Assembly (NCBI GenBank): GCA_030696345.1
Contig: JAUYSK010000007.1
Span: forward strand, 1 to 64,000
DNA length: 64,000 nt
Reading direction: 5' to 3'
Source: Azonexus sp.
Lineage (GTDB): Bacteria > Pseudomonadota > Gammaproteobacteria > Burkholderiales > Rhodocyclaceae
The position numbers and the translations under genes are program-made. Numbering within the stretch: the stretch's first letter is position 1; every line of letters begins with the position of its first letter. Below, in pieces: positions 11,626 through 18,718 of this stretch. The notes below the pieces were generated by a model that was given only the letters and a program-made list of their open reading frames with translations, had not been told where the DNA came from and did not search any database.

Positions 11626-12489
11626 ATGTCCATCGAATTTGACACCCCGCTAGCTCCCGAAGTCACCCGCAATGTCGATGCTGCACTCACTGAAGACCTC
11701 GGTGCCGGCGATCTCACTGCCAGCCTGGTACCCGGCGATCGCCAGGTCAAGGCCACAGTGATTTCCCGTGAGGCTGGCGTGCTGTGTGGCACGGCGTGGT
11801 TCGACGAATGCGTCAGCCGGCTAGATCCTCAGGCGCGGATCAAATGGCAGGCCGCCGATGGCGACCGGATTTCTCCCAACCAGTTGCTCTGCGAAATCGA
11901 CGCCAACGGCCGCGCCCTGCTTTCTGCTGAACGCAGCGCCCTCAATTTCCTGCAACTGCTTTCAGCGGTCGCCAGCAAGGCCCGCATTTACGCCGATGAA
12001 ATCGCCGGCACAAAGGCTCAGGTCGTCGACACGCGCAAAACCCTTCCCGGCTTGCGCATTGCCCAGAAATACGCCGTCCGCGCCGGTGGTGGTGGCAACC
12101 ATCGCCTGGCGCTGTGGGATGCGATCCTGATCAAGGAAAATCATATTCACGCCGCTGGCGGCATTGCCCAGGCCATGGCGGCCGCCAAAGTCGTGGCTGA
12201 AAGCGCCGCCAACCGCTGCAAATTCATCCAGATTGAGGTCGAATCACTGGAAGAACTGCAAACGGCGCTGGCTGCCGGCGCGACGATGATCCTGCTGGAT
12301 AATTTTTCGCTGGAAATGATGCGCGATGCGGCAAAAATCAACGCCGGCCGCGCGGTGCTGGAAGCTTCCGGCAACGTCAGCCTTGAAACCATCCGCGCCA
12401 TTGCCGAGACCGGTGTAGACCGCATATCGGTCGGTGCGCTGACCAAGGATGTCAAGGCGCTCGACCTTTCCATGCGTTTCGTCGGCTAG
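11626..12489 (+). CDS. nadC: Nicotinate-nucleotide pyrophosphorylase (carboxylating)
   Basis: A 287-residue quinolinate phosphoribosyltransferase, converting quinolinate and PRPP to nicotinate mononucleotide in de novo NAD synthesis. Family motifs are clear: AERSALNFLQLLS, DTRKTLPGLR and KYAVRAGGGGNHR (substrate-binding Arg, Lys and His), ILIKENH, and the C-terminal barrel segments EVES and ILLDNF. Full length. A TACAAT box about 36 bases upstream of the ATG could be a -10 element, without a convincing -35. Confidence 0.95.
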   Translation: MSIEFDTPLAPEVTRNVDAALTEDLGAGDLTASLVPGDRQVKATVISREAGVLCGTAWFDECVSRLDPQARIKWQAADGDRISPNQLLCEIDANGRALLSAERSALNFLQLLSAVASKARIYADEIAGTKAQVVDTRKTLPGLRIAQKYAVRAGGGGNHRLALWDAILIKENHIHAAGGIAQAMAAAKVVAESAANRCKFIQIEVESLEELQTALAAGATMILLDNFSLEMMRDAAKINAGRAVLEASGNVSLETIRAIAETGVDRISVGALTKDVKALDLSMRFVG

Positions 12490-12503
12490 GATTTAGCGCC
12501 AAT

Positions 12504-12529
12504 ATTTGTCATAATCGAAACTGACAAAT
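12504..12529. promoter_or_regulatory. 8-base inverted repeat upstream of the small membrane protein
   Basis: ATTTGTCA (12504-12511) and TGACAAAT (12522-12529) are perfect inverted copies separated by 10 bases, centred about 41 bases upstream of the ATG of the 45-residue protein and just after the nadC stop. The half-site spacing (about two helical turns between dyad ends) suits a dimeric regulator. There is no following T-run, so a terminator is unlikely. The regulator is unknown. Confidence 0.45.
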
Positions 12530-12557
12530 CAAAGAACAATAGTTCCAGGAGTTCCGA

Positions 12558-12695
12558 ATGCTGTTTGCGCTGTTCTACGTGGTCGCCATTGCCATTCTGG
12601 TACTGCACTTCACGGGCTTCCTTGCCCGTCACAATCTGGAATGGCTGGTCCTGTTGCTGGCTGTCGCTGTCTTCCCGGCGGTTATCTACCTTTAG
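12558..12695 (+). CDS. Small membrane protein, 45 residues
   Basis: A short gene with a strong ribosome-binding site (AGGAG at 12548-12552, 5 bases before ATG 12558). The product has two hydrophobic segments, about residues 2-19 (LFALFYVVAIAILVLHFT) and 29-45, separated by a short polar turn with RHN. This predicts a helical hairpin in the inner membrane. The stop TAG at 12693-12695 overlaps the 3' end of the convergent methyltransferase gene by 14 bases. No family is recognised. The gene structure, the good Shine-Dalgarno and the upstream inverted repeat support it being real. Confidence 0.6.
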   Translation: MLFALFYVVAIAILVLHFTGFLARHNLEWLVLLLAVAVFPAVIYL

Positions 12696-13314
12696 GCTTG
12701 CGCACCACCAGATCGATCAAGGCCGAGCGTCCGGCATGGGCGCTGCCTTCCTTGATGATGTCTTCGTGCTTGTGTAGCACGACAATTTCCCAGTCGGCAA
12801 AAACCTCACGCAACATCGCCTCGGTATAGAGGTTTTCAAGCGCGGACGGACCACCGGTCTTGAACTCCAGTTGTTTGGGCGTATAGCCCTGCAATAGCAG
12901 CATGCCACCCGGCCTGACGGCCCCCATCATCCCGGCGAACAGGCGTGGCCGTTCGGCCAGCCCGGCGAACTGGATAAAAATGCCGACAACAACATCGTAG
13001 GCATGCTCCGGCCAGGCCCAGTGCAGAATATCAACCTGCACGAAATCGACTTCAACATGCCGGCCCCGCGCCAGTTTCGCCGCTTTCTCAAGCGCCACAT
13101 GCGATATTTCAGTAGCAGTAACGGTACAGCCCTGTTCAGCCATCCAGACCGAATTGCGCCCTTCACCATCAGCTACCGAGAGAACGCTGACGCCAGCGCC
13201 GAAATACTCGCCCTGCCCGGCCAGAAACTTGTTGGGCGCGGTCCCGAACAGGTAGTCATCGCCTGCATCGCGATAGCGGGCCGTCCAGAAAGCTTCGTAG
13301 TCGCTGAAACTCAC
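12682..13314 (-). CDS. Class I SAM-dependent methyltransferase
   Basis: A 210-residue Rossmann-fold methyltransferase of the methyltransf_11/TehB-like type. The SAM-binding motif I reads LSVADGEGRNS (about 44-54), the acidic end of strand 2 is ATEIS (about 67-71), and motif III is around RPGGMLLLQGY. The N terminus FWTARYRDAGDDYLFGTAPNKFL is typical of a group annotated near thrC in betaproteobacteria. The start overlaps the thrC stop by ATGA, so it is translated from the thrC message. The substrate is not identifiable. Confidence 0.82.
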   Translation of the reverse strand: MSFSDYEAFWTARYRDAGDDYLFGTAPNKFLAGQGEYFGAGVSVLSVADGEGRNSVWMAEQGCTVTATEISHVALEKAAKLARGRHVEVDFVQVDILHWAWPEHAYDVVVGIFIQFAGLAERPRLFAGMMGAVRPGGMLLLQGYTPKQLEFKTGGPSALENLYTEAMLREVFADWEIVVLHKHEDIIKEGSAHAGRSALIDLVVRKPKGR

Positions 13315-14738
13315 ACGCGCTCGACGATGAACTGTTTGATGGCAGCGACGTCAGGCGCCATCACCACGACCTGTTGCGGCAGGTTTTCGATACCGACCAT
13401 GTCCGCCGGGCGAACTGGTTCGGTTCCCAGCGCCTCGCGTATGGTTTCCTCGAACTTGGCCGGCTGCGCGGTTTCCAGCACGATCATCGGCAGGCCGGCA
13501 GTGCGATGCTCCAAAGCCACCTTGAGGCCATCGGCCGTGTGGGTATCGAGCATCACGTTGTAACGACCCTGCGCGAAGCGGATGGTCTTGATGCGGTCGC
13601 TGTGGGTGCTCTTGCCGGAGACAAAGCCAAAATTTGGCATTTTTGCCCAGTGCACCGTAGCAGACAGGTCGAAAGCCTCGCCCTTGTCGACTTTGGCCCA
13701 CAATTCGCTGACAACCGCAGGGTCGCGCCCCACCAGATCGAAAATGAAACGCTCGAAGTTGGAAGCCTTGGAAATATCCATCGACGGGCTGGACGTGATG
13801 CTGGTCTCGGCGGTTTTACGCGGACGATAAACGCCGGTGCGGAAGAACTCGTCGAGCACGTCGTTTTCGTTGGTGGCGAGCACCAGTTGCTTGATCGGCA
13901 AGCCCATCTGACGAGCAATGTGGCCGGCGCAGATGTTGCCGAAATTGCCCGATGGCACGGCAAACGCCACCTGCTCATCATTCGATTTTGTCGCCAGGAA
14001 ATAGCCCTGGAAGTAATAAACAATCTGCGCAGCAACCCGCGCCCAGTTGATCGAGTTAACCGCGCCAATCTTGTACTTGGCCTTGAAGGCGGCATCGTTG
14101 GAAACCGCCTTCACGATGTCCTGCGCATCATCAAACATGCCGGTGACAGCAATATTGAAGATATTGGGATCTTGCAGCGAATACATCTGCGCCCGCTGGA
14201 AGCTGCTCATCTTGCCATCCGGCGAAAGCATGAAAACTTTGACGTTATGCTTGCCGCGCATGGCGTATTCGGCCGCCGAACCGGTGTCGCCCGAGGTGGC
14301 GCCAAGGATGTTGATCGATTCGCCGCGCTTGTCCAGCACATACTCGAACAGGTTGCCGAGCAACTGCATGGCCATGTCCTTGAAGGCCAGGGTCGGGCCA
14401 TTGGACAGTTCCTGCGTGTATAGACCTTCTTCAAGCCTGGTCAGCGGTGTGATCTGCGCGGCATCGCCACCATTGCGGGTGTGGCTATAGACCTTGGCTG
14501 TGTAAGTTTTGCTGACCAGCGCCTTGAGCTCGTCTGCCGGAATATCGGTAATGAATCTGGAAAGGATCTCGTAGGCCAGATCGGCATACGACAGCTTGCG
14601 CCAGGCATCGAGTTCGGCACGGCTGATCTGCGGGTAGCTTTCCGGCAGGTAAAGTCCGCCATCCGGGGCCAGACCACCGAGAAGGATGTCGCAGAAAGTC
14701 TGGGGCGCGGCGTGACCGCGAGTCGAGATGTAGCGCAT
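13311..14738 (-). CDS. thrC: Threonine synthase
   Basis: A 475-residue PLP enzyme converting O-phosphohomoserine to threonine. The PLP-binding lysine is in GPTLAFKDMA (K120). The phosphate-binding and cofactor loop segment GATSGDTGSAAEYAM follows, and VPSGNFGNICAG is also typical. Length and N terminus (MRYISTRG) match the gammaproteobacterial/betaproteobacterial long form. In many relatives hom and thrC are adjacent; here hom lies 2.7 kb upstream, with an accessory block between. Confidence 0.95.
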   Translation of the reverse strand: MRYISTRGHAAPQTFCDILLGGLAPDGGLYLPESYPQISRAELDAWRKLSYADLAYEILSRFITDIPADELKALVSKTYTAKVYSHTRNGGDAAQITPLTRLEEGLYTQELSNGPTLAFKDMAMQLLGNLFEYVLDKRGESINILGATSGDTGSAAEYAMRGKHNVKVFMLSPDGKMSSFQRAQMYSLQDPNIFNIAVTGMFDDAQDIVKAVSNDAAFKAKYKIGAVNSINWARVAAQIVYYFQGYFLATKSNDEQVAFAVPSGNFGNICAGHIARQMGLPIKQLVLATNENDVLDEFFRTGVYRPRKTAETSITSSPSMDISKASNFERFIFDLVGRDPAVVSELWAKVDKGEAFDLSATVHWAKMPNFGFVSGKSTHSDRIKTIRFAQGRYNVMLDTHTADGLKVALEHRTAGLPMIVLETAQPAKFEETIREALGTEPVRPADMVGIENLPQQVVVMAPDVAAIKQFIVERV

Positions 14739-14770
14739 GGCGAAGCCTTGAAATCCGAAAGAGAGCGATT

Positions 14771-15895
14771 TTACCGCGTCGACCGCGTGACGCGCACAGC
14801 TTGCAGCAAGGCGATGCCGAAGAGAAGCAGACCAAAAACCAGCAGCAGACCGCCCAGCACGTAATTTTCAGCAACCAGGGCCACGGCCGCCGTCAAAAAC
14901 AAGCCTGCCCGCCAGGTACCACTCGCCGTCAGTTTTTGCCGCATCAAGGCCCGTGCCGGTATTTGTGGCCCGGGCCAGCGCCAGACGGGCAGCAACTGGC
15001 TGAGCGCACCGGTCACCAATGGCAGCAGGAAGCCAACGCCCCAGGCGAGCAGCGTCGGTTGCGCAGAGATTAACCGGGCACCGTGCGCGACGCCTGCCGC
15101 CAGAGACAGGAGCAAACCAGCCACCGCGGCCAGTAACGATGCCGTAACGCCATCAGCCAGTAGCCTTTTCAGGCCAAAACGTCTGACCCACTGCCCCACC
15201 AGGCCGAGCGCTGCAACCAGCACCAGCGCTGTGCCAGGCGCCGCGAATGGCCAGATGACAGCGGTGCCGGTGGCAATCACCAAGGCACCACCTGCAACCA
15301 GCCAGAGCCGCCGGTGCAACCAGCTGAAGGCTTCCGGGTCAGGCTGACCGAGCGCCGTCGGCAACAGCACCGGCATCGTGCCAAGGGCGGCCAGTCCGAG
15401 CAGTCCGATCGTATTCATGTGCAGATGGAAGAGACGAAGTGCCCGCCAGTATTGCGGCCAGAGCGCCTGAAACAGGATCGCCAGCAGCGCCAGCATCAGG
15501 CAGCCCAGTGCGGCGCCATACCAGCGCCAGCAGGGGTGTGGCGAACCCAGTGTTGCCCGCACCCGGCCGGCCATCCAGTTGAGCAAAACCGCCGCCAGAA
15601 CGAGGTCGACCGCAGCAGCCAGATGCATCACCCAGCGTGGTATCAGATCTTGCATGGCGAGCACGGCGCAGAAGCCGGCTAATTGCGCGGCCAGCGGCAG
15701 GCGCTTGATCCAGTGACCCGGATCGCCCGTCCGGGTCAACACCGGCACAAAATGGCTCATCGCCGCAAAAATCAGCGGCACGATGCCGACTGCGAAGGCC
15801 AGATGGGCCACTGCCAGCCGCGAACCTACCCCGCTCAGCGCCAGAATGGCGCTGCCCAGCAAGGAAAGAAGAGTCAGGCTCGCGGTATAGAGCAA
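14771..15895 (-). CDS. Polytopic membrane protein (NnrS/haem-copper-like, tentative)
   Basis: A 374-residue protein made almost entirely of hydrophobic segments; about 11-12 transmembrane helices can be counted. Histidines lie within or beside helices: H31, H48 (AMSHFVPVLTR), H91, and the pair H157/H159 in FHLHMNTIGLLGLA. The last pattern recalls haem- or copper-binding helices of NnrS and cytochrome-oxidase-subunit-like proteins. The start is taken as TTG at 15895, immediately after the DUF2249 stop (TGATTG), so it would depend on translational coupling. Partnership with DUF2249, common near nitrogen-oxide metabolism genes, supports a redox role. The family is uncertain. Confidence 0.5.
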   Translation of the reverse strand: MLYTASLTLLSLLGSAILALSGVGSRLAVAHLAFAVGIVPLIFAAMSHFVPVLTRTGDPGHWIKRLPLAAQLAGFCAVLAMQDLIPRWVMHLAAAVDLVLAAVLLNWMAGRVRATLGSPHPCWRWYGAALGCLMLALLAILFQALWPQYWRALRLFHLHMNTIGLLGLAALGTMPVLLPTALGQPDPEAFSWLHRRLWLVAGGALVIATGTAVIWPFAAPGTALVLVAALGLVGQWVRRFGLKRLLADGVTASLLAAVAGLLLSLAAGVAHGARLISAQPTLLAWGVGFLLPLVTGALSQLLPVWRWPGPQIPARALMRQKLTASGTWRAGLFLTAAVALVAENYVLGGLLLVFGLLLFGIALLQAVRVTRSTR

Positions 15896-16162
15896 TCAGC
15901 CAACGACAATAAAATCGATCACGATGGCACCCGGCTCGCGTTGCTTGTATTCGATATTCAAGTGCGCCCCGTAACGCTGCTGTAACTGCCCAAGCAGTGG
16001 CAAAGGATCGTGGTCATTGCAAAAACGCATGGTTTCACCGGGTTGCAGGGCATCCAGCGCGCCAAAGATGGCGGCGTGGCGAAAACGTTTGGCGATACCG
16101 CGCGCATCAAAGGGATAAAGAGCCTCGGTAGTGGTGTGGTCACAGACATGAATAGGTTGCAT
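15896..16162 (-). CDS. DUF2249 domain protein
   Basis: An 88-residue protein of the DUF2249 family (TusA-like fold, often fused to or beside hemerythrin and nitrogen-oxide genes). Typical features are LYPFDARGIAKRFRHAAIFGALDALQ-like helix-strand order, the DALQPGE turn and the FCNDHDPLPLLGQL segment with DHDP. The start is ATG 16162 because it is preceded by AAGGAG at optimal distance; an earlier in-frame start at 16195 lacks this. It lies directly upstream of the polytopic membrane protein. Two degenerate FNR-like words (TTGATNNNNATCGC at 16233-16246 and GTGATNNNNATCGC at 16268-16281) lie upstream; neither is convincing alone. Confidence 0.75.
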   Translation of the reverse strand: MQPIHVCDHTTTEALYPFDARGIAKRFRHAAIFGALDALQPGETMRFCNDHDPLPLLGQLQQRYGAHLNIEYKQREPGAIVIDFIVVG

Positions 16163-16359
16163 GATAGCTCCTTGAAAGGGATGCCGAAATGGCATTTGCA
16201 GCCGATTGTGGCGATAGCTGGCGAAGATTTCCTTGATCCGAATCGCAATAGGCCTGCAGACCGAGTGGTGATTTCAATCGCAGATGGCGCTACCGCTTTT
16301 CCATCGAAGCGCTATAAATCAGTTATGGGGTGCCTCAAACATCCGGCAAGGAGATGACG

Positions 16360-16599
16360 ATGTTGCGCAAACTTTTGAAGCACTTGGGCTATTCAGGCAT
16401 TGAAGACGCCGTCGATTTCCTGATGTGTGGCTTGGCAATCCTCCCCGCGCTATTGATGCTGAGCGGATTCATGCTGGCTGGGGCAGCGTCGCTGACCGTT
16501 TTGCTGGTGCTGCTTGCCGCCGTTGGCAAGCATGCGCCTCCGCCGGAAGCTCCACCGGAGAAGAGACTCAAGAAAACCCCAAAAAAGACAAACGACTGA
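16360..16599 (+). CDS. Small membrane protein with basic Pro/Lys tail
   Basis: A 79-residue protein with a short amphipathic N terminus (MLRKLLKHLGYSGIED), one long or two short hydrophobic segments (about 16-55) and a charged Pro/Lys-rich C-terminal tail (PPPEAPPEKRLKKTPKKT). AAGGAG at 16348-16353 lies 6 bases before ATG 16360, so this start is preferred; an ATG at 16354 would overlap the Shine-Dalgarno. It is divergent from the DUF2249 gene. No family recognised; it could be a membrane anchor or regulator. Confidence 0.6.
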   Translation: MLRKLLKHLGYSGIEDAVDFLMCGLAILPALLMLSGFMLAGAASLTVLLVLLAAVGKHAPPPEAPPEKRLKKTPKKTND

Positions 16600-16668
16600 G
16601 CAGAAGTGAAAAGGATCTGTTGAGAAGTTGTTCAGATTTCGTTGCCTAAGAGCACTAGAATCACTAGA

Positions 16669-16690
16669 CTACAAATGTAGCAATTTGTAG
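16669..16690. promoter_or_regulatory. Operator candidate of the ParD-like/RelE operon
   Basis: CTACAAAT (16669-16676) and ATTTGTAG (16683-16690) are perfect 8-base inverted copies with a 6-base spacer, and CTACA-AA-TGTAG is a second nested palindrome. A TAGAAT box at 16656-16661 would place the transcription start at about 16668, so bound protein would cover it. The site ends just before the CAGGAG ribosome-binding site of the antitoxin. This fits autorepression by the toxin-antitoxin complex. Confidence 0.55.
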
Positions 16691-16702
16691 CAGGAGTGAA
16701 CC

Positions 16703-16927
16703 ATGGGTATGCCCGTTCGAATTGATGATGTGTTGTACGAAGACGCGAAGTCCTACGCAAAGGCAGAGTGCCGGACCATTTCCGGTCAGATCGAGTTTTG
16801 GGCCAAGGTGGGAAAAGCAGCACTGGATAATCCAGACCTGCCCGTTGATTTCGTGCGTGATTTATTGATAGCCCGTGCGGAAAATCGAGGGGCTGCAACC
16901 CCTTTTGTTCCAGAGGGAAAGCGTTAA
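16703..16927 (+). CDS. ParD-like antitoxin
   Basis: A 74-residue protein resembling the ParD-like antitoxin family (Pfam ParD_like). It starts with a short strand MGMPVRIDDVLYEDAK of ribbon-helix-helix character (beta strand, then helix), followed by SGQIEFWAKVGKAALDNPDLP, the typical second helix and linker. The C-terminal tail with basic residues would bind the toxin. CAGGAG lies 7 bases before the ATG. The toxin gene begins 4 bases after its stop. Assigned from sequence pattern and arrangement. Confidence 0.75.
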   Translation: MGMPVRIDDVLYEDAKSYAKAECRTISGQIEFWAKVGKAALDNPDLPVDFVRDLLIARAENRGAATPFVPEGKR

Positions 16928-16931
16928 TTCC

Positions 16932-17201
16932 GTGGTTGAGGTTCTGCAAACCAATGGGTTTAGCCGTGCGTATAAGCGTCTGCACCCCAACCAGAAAGCG
17001 AAAGTAGATGATGCAGTTGTTGCCATCATCGAAGACCCGACTTTAGGCGACGCGAAGAAGGGCGACTTAGCTGGTGTTTATGTTTACAAGTTCCAGTGCC
17101 TGGGTAAGCTATTTTTGTTGGCCTATGAATATGACCCGGTGACTCGGATGCTGCTGTTGGTTGGCACCCATGAGAACTTTTATCGAGAGTTGAAGCGGTA
17201 G
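16932..17201 (+). CDS. RelE/ParE-family toxin
   Basis: An 89-residue protein of the RelE/ParE superfamily, likely a ribosome-dependent mRNA interferase or gyrase inhibitor. It shows the family order: N-terminal helices (FSRAYKRLHPNQKAKVDDAVVAIIEDP), then a beta-sheet with GDLAGVYVYKFQCLGKLFLLAYEYDPVTRMLLLVGTHENFYREL-type strands. The start is GTG 16932, just after the antitoxin stop; extending upstream would overlap the antitoxin. A 6-base stem (GCGGTA/TACCGC, 17195-17210) spans the stop codon. Confidence 0.78.
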   Translation: MVEVLQTNGFSRAYKRLHPNQKAKVDDAVVAIIEDPTLGDAKKGDLAGVYVYKFQCLGKLFLLAYEYDPVTRMLLLVGTHENFYRELKR

Positions 17202-17405
17202 ATTTACCGCAGTCAGCTGTTGGCGAAGGGGATGTCAGCCTAGATATCGGCCTACCGCCTCCCGTCTCCTGCCAGACCACAGCAAGTCCCAAGTGCGAAG
17301 CCTGAGCGGAGACCGCAATCTTATTGAAAATGTAGCGCCTACTTTTCCAAGGATCGCAGCCAGCCCAAAGGCTCCCGCTTCAGTTTTTCTGGCGATTCAG
17401 AAAAG

Positions 17406-18716
17406 TTACTGCAGTTCTTCCAGACGAATACGCTTGACCTTGCCCTTCTGTGCAGACAGGCCTTCAATCTTGGCAATCGCCGCATCAGCGCAGCTTTCCT
17501 TGCAGACATGGGTCAGGATGATGATGTCGGTTTCGCCTTCACCCTCTGCCGGTTCGCGCTGCAACATGGCGTCAATTGAAATACCTTGATCGGCCAGAAT
17601 GCGGGTCACGTCAGCCAGCACGCCCGGCTTGTCTTCAACGCGCAGACGCAGGTAATAGCCAGTCTCGACTTCGCTCATCGGCAGGATGGGCAGGCTGGAC
17701 ATGGAGTCCGGCTGGAAAGCCAGATGGGGCACACGGTGTTCCGGATCGGCAGTTGCGAGGCGGGTAACATCGATGATGTCGGCAATCACAGCTGAGGCAG
17801 TCGGTTCGGCACCAGCGCCCTTGCCGTAATAGAGCGTCGTGCCGACGGCATCGCCCTTGACCATCACGGCGTTCATTGCACCTTCGACATTGGCGATCAG
17901 GCGCTTGGCCGGGATCAAGGTCGGATGTACGCGCAGTTCGATGCCCTTGCTGCGGCGCTTGGCAATACCCAGCAGCTTGATACGATAGCCGAGTTGTTCG
18001 GCATACTTGATATCGGAAGCTTCCAGCTTGGTAATGCCTTCGATGTAGGCCTTGTCGAACTGGACCGGAATACCGAAAGCAATGGAAGCAATCAGCGTCG
18101 CCTTGTGCGCGGCATCGACCCCTTCGATATCGAAGGTTGGATCCGCTTCGGCATAGCCCAGACGCTGCGCTTCCTTCAGCACGTCGTCAAAGGACAGGCC
18201 CTTGTCGCGCATTTCAGACAGGATGAAGTTGGTTGTGCCGTTGATGATGCCAGCGGCCCATTCGATGCGGTTGGCGCTAAGGCCCTCGCGCAGCGCCTTG
18301 ATGACCGGAATGCCACCCGCCACCGCAGCTTCAAAAGCGACCATAACGCCCTTCTGCTGGGCGGCATTGAAAATTTCAGTGCCATGCACGGCGAGCAGTG
18401 CCTTGTTAGCCGTCACGACATGTTTGCCGTTGGCAATGGCCTGCATGACCACTTCCTTGGCAACGCCGTAGCCGCCGATCAGCTCGACAATGATGTCGAT
18501 TTCCGGATCATTGACCAACGAAAAGGCATCGTCGGTAACGCGGGCTTCGCCACCGGTAATTTGCTTGGCCAGTTCAACATTCTTGTCGGCCACGGCCGTG
18601 ATGCGAATCGGTCGGCCGGCGCGGCGGGTAATTTCTTCCGCGTTGCGCTTGAGAACGGTCCAGGTGCCACCGCCGACGGTGCCGATGCCGATTAGGCCAA
18701 CATTAATGGGTTTCAT
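17406..18716 (-). CDS. hom: Homoserine dehydrogenase
   Basis: A 436-residue NAD(P)-dependent enzyme of threonine/methionine synthesis (aspartate semialdehyde to homoserine). The N-terminal Rossmann motif is GIGTVGGGTW (about 10-19). The catalytic domain has the segments FEAAVAGGIPVIKAL and GIINGTTNFIL. A C-terminal ACT domain begins near YYLRLRVEDKPGVLADV (about 350-430), giving feedback control by threonine. It starts 2 bases after the alaA stop on the same strand, so the two form an operon. Confidence 0.95.
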   Translation of the reverse strand: MKPINVGLIGIGTVGGGTWTVLKRNAEEITRRAGRPIRITAVADKNVELAKQITGGEARVTDDAFSLVNDPEIDIIVELIGGYGVAKEVVMQAIANGKHVVTANKALLAVHGTEIFNAAQQKGVMVAFEAAVAGGIPVIKALREGLSANRIEWAAGIINGTTNFILSEMRDKGLSFDDVLKEAQRLGYAEADPTFDIEGVDAAHKATLIASIAFGIPVQFDKAYIEGITKLEASDIKYAEQLGYRIKLLGIAKRRSKGIELRVHPTLIPAKRLIANVEGAMNAVMVKGDAVGTTLYYGKGAGAEPTASAVIADIIDVTRLATADPEHRVPHLAFQPDSMSSLPILPMSEVETGYYLRLRVEDKPGVLADVTRILADQGISIDAMLQREPAEGEGETDIIILTHVCKESCADAAIAKIEGLSAQKGKVKRIRLEELQ

Positions 18717-18718
18717 GT

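Noticed and set aside
16233..16281. Two FNR/NNR-like words upstream of the DUF2249 gene
   Set aside because: Each has only one good half-site (ATCGC instead of ATCAA) and the distances to the start codon are not informative.
17195..17210. GCGGTA/TACCGC hairpin at the RelE stop codon as a terminator
   Set aside because: The stem is only 6 pairs and no T-run follows on either strand.
17385..17404. TTTTCTG/CAGAAAA hairpin just downstream of hom
   Set aside because: The short AT-rich stem overlaps its own T-run; too weak to call a terminator with confidence.
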